This document shows positions 1 to 5,243 of a DNA stretch of 7,127 nt, one piece after another. This DNA is from JAFARZ01 sp035651595. Lineage in GTDB: Bacteria > Actinomycetota > Actinomycetes > Streptosporangiales > Streptosporangiaceae. The position numbers and the translations under genes were made by a program. The notes under the pieces were generated by a model. The model did not search any database. It was not told where the DNA came from and saw only the letters and a list, made by a program, of their open reading frames with translations. The stretch covers positions 1-7,127 of the forward strand of contig DASRFJ010000080.1 in NCBI GenBank assembly GCA_035651595.1, read 5' to 3'. Every line of letters begins with the position of its first letter. Within the stretch, counting starts at the first letter, position 1.

Positions 1-1
1 C

Positions 2-811
2 ACCGACGACTCGCTGATCATCGACGGCGTGCCGATCGCGGTGCTGGCCGAGCGTGACCCGGCACAGATCGACTGGCGCTGGTATGGCGTGGACGTGGTC
101 GTCGAGTCCACCGGCAAGTTCCGCACCCGTGACGCCGCGGCTGTGCACCTCAAGGGCGGTGCGCGCAAGGTGCTGATCTCGGCTCCCGGTAAGGGCGTCG
201 ACGTCACACTGGTGCTCGGCGTCAACGACGCCGACTACGACCCGGACCGGCACGACGTGATCTCGAACGCGTCCTGCACCACCAACTGCGTCGCGCCCAT
301 GGTCAAGGTGCTGCACGACCGGTTCGGCGTGCAGCGCGGCTTCATGACCACGGTGCACGCCTACACCGGCGACCAGATGCTGATCGACGGCCCGCACAAG
401 GATCTGCGTCGCGCCCGGTCCGCGGCCGCCAGCATCGTGCCGACCACCACCGGCGCCGCCCGCGCCACCGGCGAGGTCATCCCGGCAGTCGCCGGGCGGC
501 TGGACGGAGTGGCGGTCCGGGTCCCGGTCGAGGACGGGTCGCTCACCGACCTGACCGTCGTGCTCGCTCGCGAGGCCACCGCGGACGAGGTTAACGAGGC
601 GTTCGCCGCCGCCGCGTCCGGCCCGATGGCCGGCATAGTGCGGTACTGCACCGACCCGGTGGTATCCAGGGACATCATCGGCGACCCGGCGTCCTGCGTG
701 TTCGACTCGGCGCTGACCCAGGCGTCGAGCACGCTGGTCAAGGTGTTCGGCTGGTACGACAACGAGTGGGGCTACACCAGCCGCCTGGCCGACCTAGCCG
801 CCCGGGTCTGA
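2..811 (+). CDS. gap: Type I glyceraldehyde-3-phosphate dehydrogenase, 5'-truncated by window edge
   Basis: GAPDH oxidises and phosphorylates glyceraldehyde 3-phosphate to 1,3-bisphosphoglycerate with reduction of NAD(P)+, in cytosolic glycolysis. The reading frame is open from base 2, giving 269 visible residues ending at TGA 809-811. The family is about 330-340 residues, so roughly the first 65 (the start of the Rossmann fold and the residue that sets NAD versus NADP preference) lie outside the window. Visible hallmarks are ESTGKF, then SNASCTTNC with the catalytic cysteine codon at 275-277, then TVHAYTGDQ carrying the catalytic histidine, PHKDLRRAR, PTTTGAA, and the C-terminal WYDNEWGYTSRLADL. 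No frameshift is seen. The segment RVPVEDGSLTDLTV departs slightly from the usual RVPTPxGSVxDLT, so this may be a divergent or stress-associated paralogue; that is inference. The gene is convergent with the downstream minus-strand regulator. The family call is secure. Confidence 0.97.
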   Translation, partial: TDDSLIIDGVPIAVLAERDPAQIDWRWYGVDVVVESTGKFRTRDAAAVHLKGGARKVLISAPGKGVDVTLVLGVNDADYDPDRHDVISNASCTTNCVAPMVKVLHDRFGVQRGFMTTVHAYTGDQMLIDGPHKDLRRARSAAASIVPTTTGAARATGEVIPAVAGRLDGVAVRVPVEDGSLTDLTVVLAREATADEVNEAFAAAASGPMAGIVRYCTDPVVSRDIIGDPASCVFDSALTQASSTLVKVFGWYDNEWGYTSRLADLAARV

Positions 812-845
812 GCAGCGCCACTGGCATCGATGACTGTTGGCGAAT

Positions 846-894
846 TGCGCGCGCATGGCCCGTGCCGGCCGGTGGGTCTGGCCGGGTGCGCGCA
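846..894 (+). terminator. Candidate gap terminator hairpin (no U-tract)
   Basis: About 35 bases after the gap stop codon, bases 846-854 (TGCGCGCGC) pair with 886-894 (GTGCGCGCA), giving nine pairs with one G-T wobble. Inside, CCGGCC at 865-870 pairs with GGCCGG at 880-885 around a nine-base loop, leaving a ten-base bulge on the left side only. No run of T follows, as is common for GC-rich actinobacterial terminators. The function is inferred from position and stem strength. Confidence 0.5.
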
Positions 895-924
895 GCCTGT
901 GCCTGGAGTGCAGTGTGCGGCTAC

Positions 925-951
925 CGGGACAGGAGCGCACGGGCAGTCCCG
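925..951. repeat. Short inverted repeat CGGGAC-N15-GTCCCG
   Basis: CGGGAC at 925-930 is perfectly complementary to GTCCCG at 946-951 across a 15-base spacer. It lies between the gap terminator hairpin and the longer inverted repeat. The half-sites resemble those of a DosR-type operator, but the spacer is far too long for one, so a weak stem or chance is more likely. Confidence 0.3.
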
Positions 952-967
952 TCATCAACGTGGAAGA

Positions 968-1028
968 TTTCCCCTTTGTGGAAGACCGGCCCTCGTGAAC
1001 AGGGGTCCCGCTACCACAAAGGGGGAAA
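968..1028. repeat. Near-perfect 14/15-base inverted repeat (61-base element)
   Basis: The left arm TTTCCCCTTTGTGG (968-981) matches the reverse complement of the right arm CCACAAAGGGGGAAA (1014-1028) in every position except one extra G in the right arm. The arms enclose 32 bases. They are less GC-rich and lower in complexity than the surroundings. The structure could be a bidirectional terminator between convergent genes, a palindromic binding site, or the ends of a miniature inverted-repeat element. There is no obvious target-site duplication: the flanks are AAGA on the left and CCAC on the right. Confidence 0.6.
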
Positions 1029-1067
1029 CCACCACGCTATCGAAACCTATCGAGCCGGCTGCTGACC

Positions 1068-1101
1068 CGCTGGGCAGCCAGCGATCCGGGCAAACCCCGG
1101 A
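1068..1101. repeat. Two adjacent perfect hairpins
   Basis: CGCTGG (1068-1073) pairs with CCAGCG (1078-1083) around a GCAG loop. One base later, TCCGGG (1085-1090) pairs with CCCGGA (1096-1101) around CAAAC. Both stems are perfect 6-base pairs and could stack on each other. They may terminate the minus-strand HTH-PNPOx transcript, whose stop is about 140 bases away, or form part of a structured RNA. No U-tract is present on either strand. Confidence 0.4.
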
Positions 1102-1105
1102 ATAA

Positions 1106-1158
1106 GCCAGCAGAGTCCGGATCGGGGGGTAACTCCGCAATATCTGGCCGCTACGGAG
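1106..1158. repeat. Further short complementary stems
   Basis: GCCAG (1106-1110) can pair with CTGGC (1144-1148), enclosing GAGT (1113-1116) with ACTC (1132-1135). Alternatively CTCCG (1133-1137) pairs with CGGAG (1154-1158). These options exclude one another in part. Stems of four or five pairs are expected by chance in DNA this rich in GC, so the support is weak. Confidence 0.2.
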
Positions 1159-1239
1159 CCGCGCCCGAAATGTGTCAGATGTCAATTCGCGAGCACGGGC
1201 TGTCATCACCCTGGCCCGGCCACGCGACACGCCGCCGAG

Positions 1240-1923
1240 CTATCGGACCTCGATGCGGCGGCCGGTGATGTGGTCGGGGACGATCCGCAGGTAGACGTCG
1301 CGGTCGCCGCCGGGCCATGGCCACAGGTGCGTGTCCTGGTGGACCCGGTCCAGTTCGGCTGGGTGCCTGACCCGGTGCGCTTCGCCGCGCACCAGGACGC
1401 TCCAGCCCTGGCACAGTGCGTCGTCGATGTGGTCGACCTCGAACGCCACCCGGCAGTCCGCGTGCCCCTCGACCGCGCTGCCCTCGGCGGTCCTGATCAC
1501 GATCGTGCCGGCCAGCACCGCGAAGTTGACCGGGAGGATGGCCGGCCCGGAGTACCCGCAGAACGCGATCCGGCCGATGCCCCCTGGCGCGATCAGCCGC
1601 CGGCACTCGGTCGTGCTGAGCCTGGTGACCTCCGGCGCGCGATCCAGCCTGACCTGCCCGGGCGGTGTCTCGGCGCCGCCGCCGAGCAGCTGCGCGGGGG
1701 TGGTCCGCAGCGCCGCGGCGAGATGACGCAGCGCGTCCGGAGTCGGCCGTGCCGGATACCGTTCCAGGTACTCCAGGTACCGCGTGCTCATGCCGCTTCT
1801 GGCGGCGAGCTGGGCGGTGCTCAGCCGCAGCTCTGCGCGTCGCCGTGCCACCCGCTTGCTCAGGTCACCCGGATCCGGCGGCGACGGCCACCGGGGGTCC
1901 TGCATGCTATCTGCCACGGTCAT
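1240..1923 (-). CDS. XRE-family helix-turn-helix / pyridoxamine 5'-phosphate oxidase-like fusion protein
   Basis: The 227-residue protein has an N-terminal XRE/Cro helix-turn-helix (about residues 20-80; core LSTAQLAARSGMSTRYLEYL at 34-53). A linker follows, then a flavin-type split-barrel domain of the pyridoxamine-oxidase-like family (about 98-227). The latter shows LSTTECRRLI, GRIAF, ILPVNF, GWSVLVRGEAHRV, and the late PGGDRDVYLRI and ITGRRIEV. The fusion is likely a cytoplasmic DNA-binding regulator whose barrel senses a flavin, F420 or redox state; true PNP oxidase activity is unlikely. I chose the ATG at 1921-1923 because GAAGGGG lies eight bases upstream. An in-frame ATG at 1951-1953 would add ten residues (MRGIREGAIP) but has a poorer ribosome site. 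The stop is TAG at 1240-1242. It is divergent from the cyclic-nucleotide-domain gene, so they share a control region. Family calls are confident; ligand and targets are unknown. Confidence 0.88.
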   Translation of the reverse strand: MTVADSMQDPRWPSPPDPGDLSKRVARRRAELRLSTAQLAARSGMSTRYLEYLERYPARPTPDALRHLAAALRTTPAQLLGGGAETPPGQVRLDRAPEVTRLSTTECRRLIAPGGIGRIAFCGYSGPAILPVNFAVLAGTIVIRTAEGSAVEGHADCRVAFEVDHIDDALCQGWSVLVRGEAHRVRHPAELDRVHQDTHLWPWPGGDRDVYLRIVPDHITGRRIEVR

Positions 1924-1938
1924 GGGGATCGCCCCTTC
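1924..1938 (-). promoter_or_regulatory. Ribosome binding site of the HTH-PNPOx gene, inside a small palindrome
   Basis: On the minus strand the mRNA reads GAAGGGGCGATCCCC directly before the ATG. The Shine-Dalgarno GAAGGGG supports the start at 1923 over the one at 1953. Its GGGG can pair with the CCCC touching the start codon (four pairs, CGAT loop), which could weakly mask initiation. Confidence 0.55.
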
Positions 1939-2020
1939 TCGGATGCCTCGCATCGCTCACGTACGATCCAGCCTCGGCGAGGGTCGGCTGGTGAGCGAGT
2001 GGCGTCGGCCACCCGGGACC

Positions 2021-2034
2021 GGGCCATCGGCCCA
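2021..2034. promoter_or_regulatory. Weak DosR-like box, distal
   Basis: GGGCC-ATCG-GCCCA matches 7 of 10 half-site positions of the DosR/DevR core GGGAC-N4-GTCCC. A perfect local palindrome GGGCC-ATC-GGCCC sits at 2021-2033, and a separate GGGAC begins at 2015. Its start is 22 bases, about two helical turns, from the better box at 2043, as expected if two dimers bind side by side. The match alone would not be convincing; its phasing with the next box is the reason for listing it. Confidence 0.3.
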
Positions 2035-2042
2035 TGTGGCAG

Positions 2043-2056
2043 GGGACCTTGGCCCC
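2043..2056. promoter_or_regulatory. DosR/DevR-like box upstream of the cyclic-nucleotide-domain gene
   Basis: GGGAC-CTTG-GCCCC matches 9 of 10 half-site positions of the DosR core GGGAC-N4-GTCCC known from the mycobacterial hypoxia regulon. It lies in the divergent control region. If the downstream gene is leaderless (transcript starting at the A of its ATG, 2092), the box centre falls at -42.5, a classic activator position overlapping -35. A weak -10-like hexamer CACCGT would then fall at 2080-2085. GC-rich DNA yields such palindromes by chance, and no DosR homologue is visible in the window, so this is a hypothesis. Confidence 0.42.
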
Positions 2057-2091
2057 TGGCGCGGCCTCCCGGGGCGGCTCACCGTGGCTGC

Positions 2092-2571
2092 ATGATTGAG
2101 GTCACCGTGTCGTCGCTGGCGGCGCATCCGTTCCTGCGTGGCATGCGGGCGGAACAGCTGGCAGCGCTCATCCCTGCCGCGTCGACGGTCACCTTCCCGG
2201 CCGGCCACCGGCTGTTCGAGGCGGGCGGCAACGCCACCCGATGCTGGCTGCTCCAGTCCGGGTCGGTTCACCTGGACCTGCACGCCCCGGGAGACGGTCG
2301 GCTGGTCGTGGACACGATCGTGATGGGCGAGATCCTCGGCTGGTCCTGGCTGCTGCCGCCGTACCAGTGGTCGGCCGGGGCGGTCACCGCAGGCCCGGTG
2401 CAGGCGATCGAGCTGGACGGGCCCGCGGTTCGCGCGTGCTGTGCCGCCGATCGCGTGCTGGGCCACGAGCTCACCGGTCGCCTGCTGCGGGTGGTGGCAC
2501 GCCGATTGCGCGCCACCAGGATCCGCCTGGCGAGGGCCGCCACCGAGGCGGAAGACCGTCCGGTCCGATGA
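2092..2571 (+). CDS. Standalone cyclic nucleotide-binding (Crp-like) domain protein without a DNA-binding domain
   Basis: The 159-residue protein has the Crp/cNMP-binding beta-roll only. It begins with SLAAHPFLRGMRAEQLAALIPAA, then the roll (TFPAGHRLFEAGG, CWLLQSGSVHLDL), the phosphate-cassette equivalent GEILGWSWLLPPYQWSAGAV, and a C-terminal helix (about 122-150) like the Crp dimerisation helix. The protein ends there; Crp/Fnr regulators are about 210-250 residues and carry a winged helix after this point. The cassette Glu is present (E80), but the position of Crp Arg82, which contacts the cyclic phosphate, appears to be Trp93, so classical cAMP binding is doubtful. The start ATG at 2092 gives the expected domain edge. 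No clear Shine-Dalgarno precedes it, so a leaderless transcript is possible. The frame stays open upstream, but that part does not look coding. It is likely a cytoplasmic sensor or partner protein; role unknown. Confidence 0.85.
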   Translation: MIEVTVSSLAAHPFLRGMRAEQLAALIPAASTVTFPAGHRLFEAGGNATRCWLLQSGSVHLDLHAPGDGRLVVDTIVMGEILGWSWLLPPYQWSAGAVTAGPVQAIELDGPAVRACCAADRVLGHELTGRLLRVVARRLRATRIRLARAATEAEDRPVR

Positions 2572-2574
2572 TCA

Positions 2575-2588
2575 AGGACGTTGGTCTC
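2575..2588. promoter_or_regulatory. Weak DosR-like box upstream of arcD
   Basis: AGGAC-GTTG-GTCTC matches 8 of 10 half-site positions of GGGAC-N4-GTCCC, just after the stop of the preceding gene. A -10-like hexamer CATGCT lies at 2613-2618; a transcript starting near 2624-2625 would place the box centre at about -43. This suggests that arcDABC has its own promoter rather than depending only on read-through. The evidence is pattern and spacing only. Confidence 0.3.
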
Positions 2589-2614
2589 TGCCGTCGCCTC
2601 CCGTCACATCAGCA

Positions 2615-2633
2615 TGCTCAGCCGCAGTGAGCA
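2615..2633. promoter_or_regulatory. Inverted repeat TGCTCA-N7-TGAGCA in the arcD leader
   Basis: TGCTCA (2615-2620) and TGAGCA (2628-2633) are perfect inverted repeats around seven bases, eight bases before the AGGAGG of arcD. The geometry suits either a dimeric regulator's operator or a six-pair RNA hairpin next to the ribosome site. It does not match the ARG box or the Crp/Fnr consensus as I know them. Confidence 0.4.
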
Positions 2634-2641
2634 ATTGAGAC

Positions 2642-2647
2642 AGGAGG
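2642..2647 (+). promoter_or_regulatory. arcD ribosome binding site
   Basis: A perfect AGGAGG lies five bases before ATG 2653-2655. It fixes the arcD start there and rules out the in-frame upstream start at 2581, which would add 24 residues of non-family sequence. Confidence 0.85.
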
Positions 2648-2652
2648 CTCCG

Positions 2653-4044
2653 ATGTCCATCCATATTGGCGTCCGGCCGCGCGGCGGCCCGGCGCATGAA
2701 CCGCCGCCTGGGCGCGGCGAGCTGAAGGCCCGCGCACTGGGCCTGACCTCGGCCACCGGGCTGGTGATCGGCAGCATCGTCGGCACCGGCGTGTTCGCCA
2801 TGCCGGCCGTGCTGGCCGGGGCGGGCACCAGCTCGCTCGCCGTGCTGGCCGTGATCGCGGTCGGCGCGATGCTGCTCGCCGTGCTGTTCGGCCAGCTGAC
2901 CAAGCGGGTGCCGTACACCGATGGCGGGCTGTACGCGTACGCGCGGCATGAGTTCGGCGACTTCGCCGGTTACCTGACCGGCTGGTGCTACTGGATCCAG
3001 GCCTGGGCGGGCAACGCCGCCATCGTTTCGGCGTGGGTCTTCTACGTGGACTCCCTGTTCGGCATCAAGCCGTCGGGCATCGGCAACTGGGGGATCGCGC
3101 TGACCGGGCTGTGGATCCCGGCGGCCGTCAACCTGGGCGGGATCAAGCAGATGGCCTGGTTCCAGAATCTCACCGTCGTTCTGAAATTCTTGCCTCTGCT
3201 TTTTGTCGGGGTCGTGGGCTGGTTCTTCGTGTCGAAGGGCAACTTCGGTGCGTTCAACGCCTCCGGCGGCAGCCTGTACAGCGCGATCGGCATCGCGGCC
3301 GGCGTGGCGCTGTTCTCCTTCATCGGCGTCGAGGTCGCCGCGGTCACCGCCAAGCGGGTGACGAACCCGCGGTTGAACGTGGGCCGCGCGTCGCTGCTGG
3401 GCACCGCGGCCAGCGCGATCCTGTACCTGGCCACGGCCGCGGCGGTCATGGGCCTGGTCCCGCACCACGAGCTGGTCGGCAGCACGGCGCCGTTCGTGAC
3501 CGCGTTCGGCACGATCTTCTCGCACGGCGCCTGGGCCGGGAAGCTGGTGGCCGCGCTGGCCGTCACCTCCGGGATCGGCGCGCTGAACGGCTGGACGCTG
3601 GTCACCGCCGAGATGTCCCGCGCCGCGGCGGCCGACGGGCTGTTCCCGCGCCCGTTCGGCTGGACCGACCGGAAGGGCACCGCCTGGTTCGGCATCGTCC
3701 TCGCGGCGCTGCTGCCGTCGCTGCTGATGCTGTGGAGCTACACCACCAAGAGCGGGCTGACGGTGTTCACCGACCTGGTGGACCTGACCGTGGTCACGGT
3801 CGCGATCCCGTACCTGTTCTCGGCCTGCGCCCAGCTGTCCTACCTGGTGTCCGGGCGGCGGACAGTGCAAGGCTGGCAGCTGGCCAGGGACCTGGCCGTC
3901 GCCGCGGCGGGCGTGCTGTTCGCCATGTGGGTCACGTTCGCCGCCGGTTACCAGTCGGTCTACCAGGCGCTGATCCTGGTGCTGGCGGGCGTGGTCCTGT
4001 ACGCGTTCATCGGTGCGCGGCGCGGCGCGGGGGTGGCACGATGA
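2653..4044 (+). CDS. arcD: APC-family amino acid antiporter, probable arginine/ornithine exchanger
   Basis: This 463-residue inner-membrane protein should import arginine and export ornithine for the ADI pathway. It looks like a 12-helix APC transporter after a ~28-residue cytoplasmic tail. Helix 1 carries GSIVGTGVF (40-48), the glycine-rich substrate loop. GGLYAYARHEFG (91-102) and YWIQAWAGN (113-121) follow, then SFIGVEVAA (222-230) with TNPRLNVGRA, and NGWTLVTAEMSRAAAADGLF (312-331). Alignment by eye to E. coli AdiC places W314 at the substrate-stacking Trp293, E227 at the proton-linked Glu208, Y113 at Tyr93 and N121 at Asn101. AdiC Trp202 is Phe221 here. The family call is firm; arginine/ornithine exchange rests on these residues plus the arcABC neighbours, with arginine/agmatine or lysine exchange as alternatives. 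The stop overlaps the arcA start (ATGA, 4041-4044). A patch of AT-rich, rare codons lies at 3166-3204. Confidence 0.93.
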   Translation: MSIHIGVRPRGGPAHEPPPGRGELKARALGLTSATGLVIGSIVGTGVFAMPAVLAGAGTSSLAVLAVIAVGAMLLAVLFGQLTKRVPYTDGGLYAYARHEFGDFAGYLTGWCYWIQAWAGNAAIVSAWVFYVDSLFGIKPSGIGNWGIALTGLWIPAAVNLGGIKQMAWFQNLTVVLKFLPLLFVGVVGWFFVSKGNFGAFNASGGSLYSAIGIAAGVALFSFIGVEVAAVTAKRVTNPRLNVGRASLLGTAASAILYLATAAAVMGLVPHHELVGSTAPFVTAFGTIFSHGAWAGKLVAALAVTSGIGALNGWTLVTAEMSRAAAADGLFPRPFGWTDRKGTAWFGIVLAALLPSLLMLWSYTTKSGLTVFTDLVDLTVVTVAIPYLFSACAQLSYLVSGRRTVQGWQLARDLAVAAAGVLFAMWVTFAAGYQSVYQALILVLAGVVLYAFIGARRGAGVAR

Positions 4045-5243
4045 CCCTCGGTATCGGCTCCGAGGTCGGCCGGCTCCGGCAGGTCATCGTGCACCGTCCT
4101 GGCCTCGAGCTGACCCGGCTGACCCCGCGCAATGTCGGCGAGCTGCTGTTCGACGACGTGCTGTGGGCCAAGCGGGCCAAGGAGGAGCACGACGCGTTCG
4201 CCGAGGTGCTCCGCGACAACGGTGTCACGGTGCACTACTTCGGGCAGCTCCTGGGGGAAACCCTGGAGCTGCCCGAGGGCCGGGCCTTCGTGCTCGACCG
4301 GGTGTGCACGCCGGAGATCCTCGGCCCCCCGCTGGTCGCACCCGTCCGCAAGCTGTTCGAGGACCTGGACGGCCCGGCGCTGGCCGAGCTGCTCGTCGGC
4401 GGCGTGCTGAAGGCCGACCTGCACCCGGCCCGCCCACACAGCCTGACCTGGGACATGCTGCACCCGGACGACTTCGTGCTGCCGCCGCTGCCCAACCACC
4501 TGTTCCAGCGGGACAACTCCTGCTGGATCTACCGGGGCGTGTCGGTCAACCCGATGGCCAAGCCGGCCAGGCGGCGCGAGTCGCTGCACAGCCGGGCGAT
4601 CTACCGGTTCCACCCCATGTTCGCCGCTGCGGATTTCGCCCGCTACTACGGCGACGACGACGCGATGCATCTGCCGGCCAGCATCGAGGGCGGCGACGTG
4701 CACGTGCTGGGCAACGGCGCGGTGCTGATCGGCATGGGGGAGCGGACCAAGCCGATGGCGGTCGAACTGCTCGCCCAGGCGCTGTTCCAGGCCGGGCAGG
4801 CGACCGCGGTCGTCGCGGTGGAGCTGCCGGCCTCGCGCGCCACCATGCACCTGGACACGGTCATGAGCATGGTCGACCGCGACACCTTCGTGCTGTACCC
4901 CTACCTCGGTAACCACCTGCGGTCCTGGACGCTCACCCCCGCCGGAATCTCCCGTAACCACGACCTGTGGCAGGTGGTGGCCGAGTTGCTCGGGCTGGAC
5001 AAGGTGCGGACGCTCGCCACCCACGAGGATGTCCGGGCCGCCGAGCGCGAGCAGTGGGACGACGGAACGAACTACCTGGCCGTCGCGCCCGGCGTGATCG
5101 TCGGCTACGAGCGCAACGTGCCCACGAACACGATGCTGCGCAAGCACGGCATCGAGGTCATCACGATCGCGGGCAGCGAGCTGGGCCGCGGCCGCGGCGG
5201 GCCGCGCTGCATGACGTGTCCGATAGAAAGGGAACCAGCATGA
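4041..5243 (+). CDS. arcA: Arginine deiminase
   Basis: ArcA hydrolyses L-arginine to L-citrulline and ammonia, the first step of the ADI pathway, in the cytoplasm. The 400 residues are close to the usual 400-420. All catalytic elements of the guanidine-modifying fold are visible: QRDN with Asp158, IEGGD with Glu216 and Asp219, HLD with His270 and Asp272, and the nucleophile Cys390 in RGGPRC (codon 5208-5210). N-terminal GSEVGRLRQVIVHRPG and LLVGG (117-121) are also family signatures. Translation starts at ATG 4041-4043, which overlaps the arcD stop by four bases; GGGGGTGG (4029-4036) lies just upstream inside arcD, so the two are probably translationally coupled. It ends within an ATGA shared with arcB. 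No damage is seen, and an active enzyme is expected. Confidence 0.97.
   Translation: MTLGIGSEVGRLRQVIVHRPGLELTRLTPRNVGELLFDDVLWAKRAKEEHDAFAEVLRDNGVTVHYFGQLLGETLELPEGRAFVLDRVCTPEILGPPLVAPVRKLFEDLDGPALAELLVGGVLKADLHPARPHSLTWDMLHPDDFVLPPLPNHLFQRDNSCWIYRGVSVNPMAKPARRRESLHSRAIYRFHPMFAAADFARYYGDDDAMHLPASIEGGDVHVLGNGAVLIGMGERTKPMAVELLAQALFQAGQATAVVAVELPASRATMHLDTVMSMVDRDTFVLYPYLGNHLRSWTLTPAGISRNHDLWQVVAELLGLDKVRTLATHEDVRAAEREQWDDGTNYLAVAPGVIVGYERNVPTNTMLRKHGIEVITIAGSELGRGRGGPRCMTCPIEREPA

Larger units (their letters stand above)
812..1239. other. Non-coding convergent intergenic region rich in inverted repeats
   Basis: This 428-base stretch separates the 3' ends of gap (+) and the HTH-PNPOx gene (-). 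Short open frames exist on both strands (766-1065, 830-1105, 955-1230), but their translations show no recognisable domain and they lack good ribosome binding sites. They cross or overlap the hairpins and look like chance frames in GC-rich DNA. What the region does hold is secondary structure: hairpins or inverted repeats at 846-894, 925-951, 968-1028, 1068-1083, 1085-1101 and 1133-1158. Two convergent transcription units need terminators here. The amount of structure is more than two terminators require, so a small mobile-element remnant or an RNA is possible. Confidence 0.7.

Noticed and set aside
1085..1101. c-di-GMP-I or c-di-AMP riboswitch
   Set aside because: GGGCAAACC matches one conserved piece of the c-di-GMP-I riboswitch, but the following GNRA-capped stem and the GACGCAAAGCC segment are absent. 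No gene lies directly downstream on the plus strand.
766..1230. Small open frames in the convergent gap (766-1065, 830-1105, 955-1230)
   Set aside because: No recognisable domain and no convincing ribosome site; they run through the inverted repeats, and one overlaps the end of gap.
1270..2091. Upstream in-frame extension of the cyclic-nucleotide-domain gene
   Set aside because: The frame stays open by GC bias, but this stretch is the antisense of the HTH-PNPOx gene and of the divergent promoter region. The domain begins cleanly at the ATG at 2092.
2572..3870. Long minus-strand open frame (432 codons) opposite arcD
   Set aside because: Its translation is dominated by R, G, Q, H, D and P with no domain, the usual antisense shadow of a GC-rich coding region. 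arcD on the plus strand has clear family motifs.
3960..5147. Minus-strand open frame (395 codons) opposite arcA
   Set aside because: Same low-information shadow composition, and it lies over the arcD end and most of arcA, where the plus strand shows the ArcA catalytic motifs upstream of Cys390.
4967..5239. N-terminal extension of ArcB in frame with the open stretch starting at 4967
   Set aside because: It overlaps the arcA 3' end with its catalytic Cys390 and has arginine-rich shadow composition. The family start and ribosome site are at 5240.
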